Assembly (NCBI RefSeq): GCF_025345565.1 | Contig: NZ_CP054475.1 | Location: 2,014,448 to 2,078,447 of the forward strand | Reading direction: 5' to 3' | DNA length: 64,000 nt | Source of the DNA: Thalassolituus hydrocarboniclasticus | GTDB lineage: Bacteria; Pseudomonadota; Gammaproteobacteria; Pseudomonadales; Oceanobacteraceae | Part shown: in pieces, positions 59,025 to 64,000 of the stretch | How the letters are laid out: each line of letters starts with the position of its first letter | How positions within the stretch are numbered: the stretch's first letter is position 1 | The notes under the pieces: generated by a model | Databases searched by the model: none | Seen by the model: the letters and a program-made list of their open reading frames with translations, nothing else | Told to the model about the DNA's origin: nothing | Translations under genes and position numbers: made by a program

Positions 59025-60185
59025 ATGCCACAAGATATCGTTTTTTCGTTTTTTCTCGTCTTTGCCGGCGCCCTGGTCCTGGCAACCTTCGCACTTTTTA
59101 CCCGCCAGCCATTACTGATTGCTTATATTGCCCTCGGCGCCATCGTTGGCCCTTTTGGCATGGGCTGGATTGAACACCCGGATGAACTGGCCGACATGGC
59201 CGATATCGGCATTATTTTTCTGCTGTTTCTGCTGGGTCTGGATATGCAGCCATCTGCTCTGCTGGCAATGTTGCGTAAAGCGATGCTGGTGGCGCTGGCC
59301 AGTTCGCTGGTGTTTTTTGCGGCGGGCTTTGGCCTGACTCAGGCCTTTGGGTTCAGCACCATGGACAGCATCATCATCGGCCTGGCGATGATGTTTTCCA
59401 GCACCATTATCGGACTTAAACTGCTGCCCACCACAGTTCTGCACCATAAACACATCGGCGAACTGATGATCGGCCTGCTGCTGATTCAGGATATGCTGGC
59501 CATTCTGGTACTGATTCTGCTCGGCGTGCTCGAAGGCGGCAGCAGCATGCCGGTCTGGCAGCCCTTTGTTGCGCTGCCCCTGCTTGCTGCCGCCTGCTAC
59601 CTTCTGGTTAAAGGCGTTCTGCTGCCATTGATAGTGCGTTTCGACCGCTACCACGAATACCTGTTTATTCTGGCCATCGGCTGGTGCCTGGCTGTAGCGG
59701 AAGGTGCCAAACTGGTTGGCCTGACCCATGAAATTGGTGCTTTTATCGCCGGCGTTACCCTCGCCACCAGTCCGATAGCGCAGTTTATTGCTATCAGCCT
59801 GAAGCCGTTGCGGGATTTCTTTCTGGTGATGTTTTTCTTTGCCCTGGGCGCGCGCTTCAATCTGCAACTGCTGGCCGATGTCGCCCTGCCCGCCATGCTG
59901 CTGGCGCTGCTGGTTCTGGTACTTAAGCCGGTTAGCTTCCGTCTGTTGCTGGGACGCTTCAGCGAACGGCGCGAACTGGCCTGGGATGTCGGTCTGCGCC
60001 TCGGTCAGATCAGTGAGTTTTCGCTGCTGATTGGCTTTGTCGCCGTGCAAAGCGCCCTGCTCAGTGAACAGGGCTCATTACTGATTCAGGCAACGGCCAT
60101 TCTGACCTTTGTCATTTCAAGCTACATCGTGGTGTTCAGTCTGCCCAATCCCATTGCTGTCAGCGATAAGCTGCGGCGGGATTAA
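59025..60185 (+). CDS. CPA2-family cation/proton antiporter without an RCK domain (KefB/YbaL-like)
   Basis: The 386-residue product has twelve or thirteen membrane helices of the CPA2 fold, starting FSFFLVFAGALVLATFALFTRQPLLIAYIALGAIVGPFGMGWI. The conserved segments are LLIQDMLAILVLILLGVL, GLTHEIGAFIAGVTLATSP and GRFSERRELAWDVGLRLGQISEFSLL. Full-length KefB/C proteins have a C-terminal TrkA-N (RCK) domain of about 200 residues; this one ends right after the last helix at a stop codon. No RCK-only gene is adjacent. Confidence 0.9.
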   Translation: MPQDIVFSFFLVFAGALVLATFALFTRQPLLIAYIALGAIVGPFGMGWIEHPDELADMADIGIIFLLFLLGLDMQPSALLAMLRKAMLVALASSLVFFAAGFGLTQAFGFSTMDSIIIGLAMMFSSTIIGLKLLPTTVLHHKHIGELMIGLLLIQDMLAILVLILLGVLEGGSSMPVWQPFVALPLLAAACYLLVKGVLLPLIVRFDRYHEYLFILAIGWCLAVAEGAKLVGLTHEIGAFIAGVTLATSPIAQFIAISLKPLRDFFLVMFFFALGARFNLQLLADVALPAMLLALLVLVLKPVSFRLLLGRFSERRELAWDVGLRLGQISEFSLLIGFVAVQSALLSEQGSLLIQATAILTFVISSYIVVFSLPNPIAVSDKLRRD

Positions 60186-60214
60186 GCGCCGCCCGATGGC
60201 CGCCGCATCTAGGT

Positions 60215-60595
60215 TCAGTTGCGCATAGCAGGCGCATAGACACGTAAACGATGGCCATCCGGGTCCAGCACGGTAAAGGTATAACCAAAATCCATCATGA
60301 CCGGCGCCTGTGCCAGCGCAATCTGCCGCGCTGACCAATCGGCATACAGTGCATCTACCTGAGCAGCATCGGCCACCGGAATGGCGATTTCTCCGCCACC
60401 TGAAAGCTGCGTACCGCCGACTTTCGGCTGTACGTCACTGCGCGCCCAGACCCCAAGACGAAATGCCGGATTCAGGGCAAACAAAGCAAAGTCTTCCGTG
60501 GCCTCAACCGGTACGCAATCAAGCAGCCCGGTGTAAAAATCGGTGCTGCGACGGGCATCATTAACGTAAAGGATGACAAGGTTCGGGTTTAACAT
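60215..60595 (-). CDS. VOC-family (glyoxalase/bleomycin-resistance-like) protein
   Basis: The 126-residue product has two beta-alpha-beta-beta-beta modules: LVILYVNDARRSTDFYTGLLDC at the N-terminus and EIAIPVADAAQVDALYADWSARQIALAQAPVMMDFGYTFTVLDPDGHRLRVYAP at the C-terminus. It resembles small PhnB/bleomycin-resistance-like proteins. The substrate is unknown; an enzyme or drug-binding role are both possible. It stands 72 bases from the WYL-family regulator gene on the same strand. Confidence 0.9.
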   Translation of the reverse strand: MLNPNLVILYVNDARRSTDFYTGLLDCVPVEATEDFALFALNPAFRLGVWARSDVQPKVGGTQLSGGGEIAIPVADAAQVDALYADWSARQIALAQAPVMMDFGYTFTVLDPDGHRLRVYAPAMRN

Positions 60596-60667
60596 AAGGA
60601 TATTCCTGTGCGTGTTGGATGATCCGGGGCTCCTGCCCCAACCCGTACAGAATATAAAACCCTGCTG

Positions 60668-61381
60668 TCAGTTTTTGTCAGTAGTGTGAATTGCCTGCGC
60701 AGGCACTCCGGTAACTCTGCGCCACTGTGCCAGCAACTGCTGACGCCGGCGCGGGTAGCGCTCCTCCAGTGGTGTCAGCGCCAGAATCCGGTCGGTACGG
60801 AAATGGCGGAAATCTTCGCGCATCTCACACCAGGCAACCAGCACCCGTACACGATCAAAATATCCCAGCGCAAAAGGCCAGATCAGCCGCTGCGACTGCT
60901 GGCCGTTCTGATCGCGGTAATCGATATTCACTTTATGCCCGCTGCGGATCGCCCGGCGCAGGGTGGCGACATCGACACTGTCTTCCATGCGCTCAGCGGC
61001 CGGCCCGACCAGCAGCGCATTGGCGTCCAGAGCATCGCGTAAATCCTGTGGCAGTACCGCTGCAATCCGGCTCAGTGCACTGCTGGCTGCAACCGCCATT
61101 TGCCTGTCGGTACGGCCCGCAACCCAGCGCATACCCAGAACCAGCGCTTCCAGTTCTTCTTCACTGAACATCAGCGGCGGCAACATAAAACCGGGCCTGA
61201 GCATATAGCCAACGCCGGCCTCCCCCTCGATATTCGCTCCCTGCTGCTGCAGTGTGGCGATATCGCGATAAAGCGTGCGCAATGAGATACCCAGCCGCTC
61301 CGCCAGTTCTGCGCCTGATACGGGAAAGCGGTAGCTGCGCAGCAACTGGATAAGATCAAGCAAACGTTGAGAGCGGCTCAT
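60668..61381 (-). CDS. WYL-domain transcriptional regulator (YafY type)
   Basis: The 237-residue product has an N-terminal HTH_11 winged helix (MSRSQRLLDLIQLLRSYRFPVSGAELAERLGISLRTLYRDIATL), a middle helical part and a C-terminal WYL domain (KVNIDYRDQNGQQSQRLIWPFALGYFDRVRVLVAWCEMREDFRHFRTDRI). Here the WYL signature reads F-D-R region, not a strict W-Y-L. I chose ATG 61381 over an open frame to 61456. It may control the VOC gene downstream or itself. Its ligand is unknown. Confidence 0.92.
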   Translation of the reverse strand: MSRSQRLLDLIQLLRSYRFPVSGAELAERLGISLRTLYRDIATLQQQGANIEGEAGVGYMLRPGFMLPPLMFSEEELEALVLGMRWVAGRTDRQMAVAASSALSRIAAVLPQDLRDALDANALLVGPAAERMEDSVDVATLRRAIRSGHKVNIDYRDQNGQQSQRLIWPFALGYFDRVRVLVAWCEMREDFRHFRTDRILALTPLEERYPRRRQQLLAQWRRVTGVPAQAIHTTDKN

Positions 61382-61455
61382 ACAATGTCCGGCCGGTAAA
61401 AACGCCATACTGCCAGATAATGGCAGCATATAAACCAGAAACCGGAGCGCAGACA

Positions 61456-61486
61456 TAAAAAAAAGCCCCGCATGGCGGGGCTTTTA
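61456..61486. terminator. Terminator downstream of acuI
   Basis: A run of As precedes GCCCCGC-CAT-GCGGGGC, then TTTTA. On the minus strand this is a G/C-rich hairpin followed by a strong T run, ending the acuI transcript. Confidence 0.88.
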
Positions 61487-61504
61487 TCTACAGCGACCAG
61501 AAAA

Positions 61505-62497
61505 TCAATCGCGCTTCAGGTTTACCCGGTAACGACCAACACCCTGTCCTGCAAGTATTGCCGCCAGTACAGCCGGCAATTCGGCACGGCCAATCTCGGT
61601 GGTCATAGTTTCGAGCTGTGGCAGGCGCCAGGCGTCAGCAACCTTATTTACGACGGCCTGTTTGTCGGCCAACGGGATTTCAACCGAGTCCACACCCAAC
61701 AGGCTGACGCCGCGCAGAATAAACGGAAACACACTGGCTTCAATTTTCACACCGGCAATCATGCCGCAGGTCGTTACCGCCCCTTCAGGCTGAATCTGCG
61801 GAATCAGCGCGGAGACCAGATCACCGCCAACGGTATCAATGGCGGCCTGATACAGTGGCTTGGCCATCGCCTTACCCTTCAGTGCCAGCACCTCATCGCG
61901 GCCGATAACCCGGTTTGCTCCCAGACCTTTGAGAAAAGCTTCCTGCTCAGGCTTACCAGACAGCGCCACAACCTCATACCCCTGAGCGGCGAGCAGCGCC
62001 ACCGCTACCGAACCCACACCACCGGTTGCACCGGTCACGACGACAGGGCCTGCGTCCGGACGGATACCGGCACGCTCCAGTTTTTGCAGGCTCAGGGCAG
62101 CCGTAAAACCAGCGGTGCCCCAGGCCATACTTTCCGCCATGCTCAGTGTCTGCGGCTTATGCAGCACCCAGCCAGCCGGCACACGAACGTGCTGGCCAAA
62201 ACCACCGGCGGTGTTCATCCCCAGATCGTAGCCAAACACGACAACCTCATCGCCCACCTTGAACTGCGGGTCGTTACTGGCCAGCACAGTACCGGCAACA
62301 TCAATGCCCGGGGTATGCGGGTAAGCACGGGTCACACCTTTATTACCACTGGCGGACAGCGCATCTTTGTAATTGACCGAGGAGTAAGCCACGTCAATCA
62401 GCACATCCCCTGCGGGCAGATCGTCATCGCTCAGAGTCTGCCAGTCGGCTTTCATGCCCTGTTCGGTTTCTTCTACCCGGTATGCGAGAAAAGTCAT
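61505..62497 (-). CDS. acuI: Acrylyl-CoA reductase / quinone oxidoreductase AcuI (YhdH)
   Basis: The 330-residue MDR-superfamily enzyme reduces acrylyl-CoA to propionyl-CoA with NADPH. In DMSP-using marine bacteria it detoxifies acryloyl-CoA, while in E. coli the homologue YhdH is of general use. Features: VDVAYSSVNYKDALSASGNKGVTRAYPHTPGIDVAGTV, the NADPH motif VVTGATGGVGSVAVALLAAQGYEVVALSGK and the C-terminal GVSLLGVDSVEIPL. No dddP/dddL-type lyase gene is nearby, so DMSP use is not implied. Confidence 0.93.
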   Translation of the reverse strand: MTFLAYRVEETEQGMKADWQTLSDDDLPAGDVLIDVAYSSVNYKDALSASGNKGVTRAYPHTPGIDVAGTVLASNDPQFKVGDEVVVFGYDLGMNTAGGFGQHVRVPAGWVLHKPQTLSMAESMAWGTAGFTAALSLQKLERAGIRPDAGPVVVTGATGGVGSVAVALLAAQGYEVVALSGKPEQEAFLKGLGANRVIGRDEVLALKGKAMAKPLYQAAIDTVGGDLVSALIPQIQPEGAVTTCGMIAGVKIEASVFPFILRGVSLLGVDSVEIPLADKQAVVNKVADAWRLPQLETMTTEIGRAELPAVLAAILAGQGVGRYRVNLKRD

Positions 62498-62518
62498 AGT
62501 TACTCCTTATTTCAGGCT

Positions 62519-63619
62519 TCAGCCTTTGGTTTGCTGTTGCTTATTAAGCAGGGTCAGCAGGCGGGTAAAGGCGCCTTCGGCACCCTTCTGGACCGCAAGT
62601 CCCAGCTTTTCCTGCAGCGATTTTTTATGTTCATAACGTACGCTGTAAACATCAGAATTAGCGCATGCAGCAACCAGATAATCATCGCTCGTGCCAACGT
62701 CATCAATAAGACGATGATCCAAGGCCTGCTGCCCGTACCAGATATCGCCGGTCGCCACAGCTTCGATATCGATGCGTGGACGGCTGTGTTTCACGTGCTG
62801 CTTGAACAGCTCGTGGGTATCTTCCAGGTCAGACTGGAACTTATCTTTGGCTTTTGCTGAGTTGTGGCCAAACATGGTCACCGTACGCTTGTATTCACCG
62901 GCAGTGAACAGCTCGTAATCAACATCGTGCTTTTTCAGCAAACGGTTGAAGTTAGGCAACTGAGCGACCACACCAATAGAACCAACAATGGCAAAGGGCG
63001 CGGCAATGATGCGATTGGCCAGACACGCCATCATATAGCCACCACTGGCAGCGACTTTATCGACACAGACCGTCAGCGGGATACCGCGATCACGGATACG
63101 CTTCAGTTGTGACGCGCCCAGACCATAGGTATGCACCATGCCACCGCCACTTTCCAGACGGACAACAATCTCATCGTCGCCGGTGGCCATGGTCAGCACC
63201 GCCGTAATCTCCTGACGCAGCAGCTCAACCTGACTGGCCTGGATATCCCCATCAAAATCGAGTACATACACGCGCTTGCGCTTTTCGGTGTTTTCTATGC
63301 CGTCTTTAATGCGTTTCTTTTCTGCCTTCTCTTTGGCTTTTTCTTCTTTCTTCTTGTCTTTTTCCAGCGCCTTCAGTTCTTCTTTCGAATACAGCGCATA
63401 CTCAAGATCTTCTTTGTGGTTATCGAGCTCATCATTGAGCTTCTTCACAACCAGCTCGCCGTCCTCTGAACGGCGGTTACGCATGCCGATAGAAACCACG
63501 CCCCCAACGACCACCAGAATGGCCACCACAACGGTGACCGCCTTCAACAGAAAAGCTCCGTACTCTGCCAGGAATTCCACGCTTTGTTCCTTAATGAATT
63601 TAAAATAGTCCGCAAGCAT
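62519..63619 (-). CDS. sohB: Inner-membrane serine peptidase SohB (S49 family)
   Basis: The 366-residue product has an N-terminal membrane helix (about 22-45, AFLLKAVTVVVAILVVVGGVVSIG), a long charged coiled-coil linker (about 48-115, KDKKKEEKAKEKAEKKRIK) and an S49 peptidase core. The catalytic dyad is seen: Ser192 in DKVAASGGYMMA and Lys244 in FTAGEYKRTVT. Core motifs VLDFDGDIQAS and RLESGGGMVHTYGLG agree. I chose ATG 63619. It diverges from an SCP2-like gene across 195 bases. Confidence 0.95.
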   Translation of the reverse strand: MLADYFKFIKEQSVEFLAEYGAFLLKAVTVVVAILVVVGGVVSIGMRNRRSEDGELVVKKLNDELDNHKEDLEYALYSKEELKALEKDKKKEEKAKEKAEKKRIKDGIENTEKRKRVYVLDFDGDIQASQVELLRQEITAVLTMATGDDEIVVRLESGGGMVHTYGLGASQLKRIRDRGIPLTVCVDKVAASGGYMMACLANRIIAAPFAIVGSIGVVAQLPNFNRLLKKHDVDYELFTAGEYKRTVTMFGHNSAKAKDKFQSDLEDTHELFKQHVKHSRPRIDIEAVATGDIWYGQQALDHRLIDDVGTSDDYLVAACANSDVYSVRYEHKKSLQEKLGLAVQKGAEGAFTRLLTLLNKQQQTKG

Positions 63620-63685
63620 AACTGAATGGCAGACGCGTACAAGTAAGCGCACTTTGTGCGTTTCAAACAATCGTATGATTTTTCG

Positions 63686-63714
63686 TTGACACCCGCATTG
63701 CCAGCCCATAGAGT
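63686..63714 (+). promoter_or_regulatory. Candidate promoter of the SCP2-like gene
   Basis: TTGACA at 63686 is a perfect -35 element; TAGAGT follows after 17 bases and would be the -10. It points toward the SCP2-like gene, leaving a leader of about 95 bases. Confidence 0.5.
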
Positions 63715-63814
63715 TGTGCGGTCTGACGTAAGACAAAGTCCTGACAGGATGCTGATATGCGCATCACCCATCAGCAGATCTCCTGTCTTTTGTAGCAATA
63801 ATAAGGAAACCGTT

Positions 63815-64000
63815 ATGGCATCTGTTGCAGAAATCATCGAAACCATGAACAGCAAGTTCAACGCCGCGGCTGCTGCCGGTGTTGACCTGATCTTCCAATT
63901 CAACATTGAAGATGGCGAAACCTACCACCTGATCGTTAAAGATGGCACTTGTGCTGTTGCTGAAGGTGCAAACGATGACGCTAACGTTACTCTGATCATG
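63815..64000 (+). CDS. SCP2 sterol-binding-domain protein (3' part cut off by window edge)
   Basis: The first 62 residues are visible, starting ASVAEIIETMNSKFNAAAAAG, then DLIFQFNIEDGETYHLIVKDG and the start of the next strand NVTLIM. This is the pattern of small stand-alone SCP2-like lipid-binding proteins of about 100 residues. AAGGAA lies nine bases upstream of ATG 63815. The frame runs off the right edge. It diverges from sohB. Confidence 0.85.
   Translation, partial: MASVAEIIETMNSKFNAAAAAGVDLIFQFNIEDGETYHLIVKDGTCAVAEGANDDANVTLIM

Noticed and set aside
59112-60050. Glutamine/histidine-rich frame on the minus strand
   Set aside because: It is an artefact of the hydrophobic antiporter gene read in reverse; Gln/His richness comes from Leu/Met codons.
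61472-62860. Open frame of 462 codons on the plus strand across acuI and sohB
   Set aside because: It covers two well-identified genes on the other strand and has no RBS or recognisable domain.

Overview
The window reads as chromosomal core sequence of a gammaproteobacterium of the Pseudomonadales/Oceanospirillales kind, probably marine. The genus is not identifiable from the sequence alone. The evidence is the gene order (tusDCBE, cysG-serS-crcB-rarA-lolA-ftsK, aat-bpt-infA, clpA-clpS, cspD, monomeric icd, rluE-nudJ-mnmA-hflD), which from memory resembles the Pseudomonas arrangement, together with an Na+-NQR maturation gene (nqrM with apbE), acuI, sthA and a ferredoxin-type cysI followed by a DUF934 gene. 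Coding density is high and base composition even. I see no insertion sequence, prophage, integrase, CRISPR array or rRNA operon. One tRNA gene is present.

Layout. 1-3.3 kb: a truncated Pat-type acetyltransferase/NDP-forming acyl-CoA synthetase diverging from a class II histone-deacetylase homologue, then tRNA-Ser(UGA). 3.4-5.8 kb: the tusDCBE sulfur relay and ybiB. 5.8-12.5 kb (minus strand): a chemoreceptor, siroheme synthase, SerRS, fluoride channel, RarA and LolA. 12.5-22.4 kb: FtsK, the N-degron set (aat, bpt, clpA, clpS) around infA, cspD and monomeric isocitrate dehydrogenase. 22.5-29.4 kb: a structured leader, then rluE, nudJ, mnmA, hflD, dusA, a periplasmic rhodanese, and a talB-terB-like-tus operon. 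The last gene of that operon is a recognisable replication-terminus-binding protein. 29.4-32.2 kb: sthA, nqrM and apbE on the minus strand. 32.4-39.9 kb: an ArsR regulator, a DUF4062 protein, an AEC transporter, RlmG, a YigZ homologue and several small uncharacterised proteins. 40-49.9 kb: tRNA hydroxylation protein TrhP, an unusual MlaC/solute-binding-protein fusion, RluA, two alpha/beta hydrolases, SixA, GpsA and a STAS/response-regulator-phosphatase pair. 50-64 kb: NfuA diverging from MetH, a MATE pump, a glycerophosphodiesterase, CysI with its DUF934 partner, a short CPA2 antiporter, a VOC protein, a WYL regulator, AcuI, SohB and the start of an SCP2-like gene.

Functional links. TusBCDE carries sulfur to MnmA for 2-thiouridine at tRNA wobble positions, and both are encoded here. 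RluE, RluA, RlmG, DusA and TrhP add further RNA modification. CysG makes the siroheme that CysI needs. Aat and Bpt add leucine to N-termini that ClpS then delivers to ClpA. Pat and the deacetylase could form a writer/eraser pair for lysine acetylation. The STAS protein and the response regulator with a PP2C-type phosphatase look like a partner-switching module.

The points most worth following up are the MlaC/SBP fusion, the tus operon together with a Ter-like 10-mer upstream of the chemoreceptor, the run of consecutive stem-loops between icd and rluE, the Pat/deacetylase pair, and the stand-alone DUF4062 protein. I do not see a clearly new multi-gene defence or mobile system.
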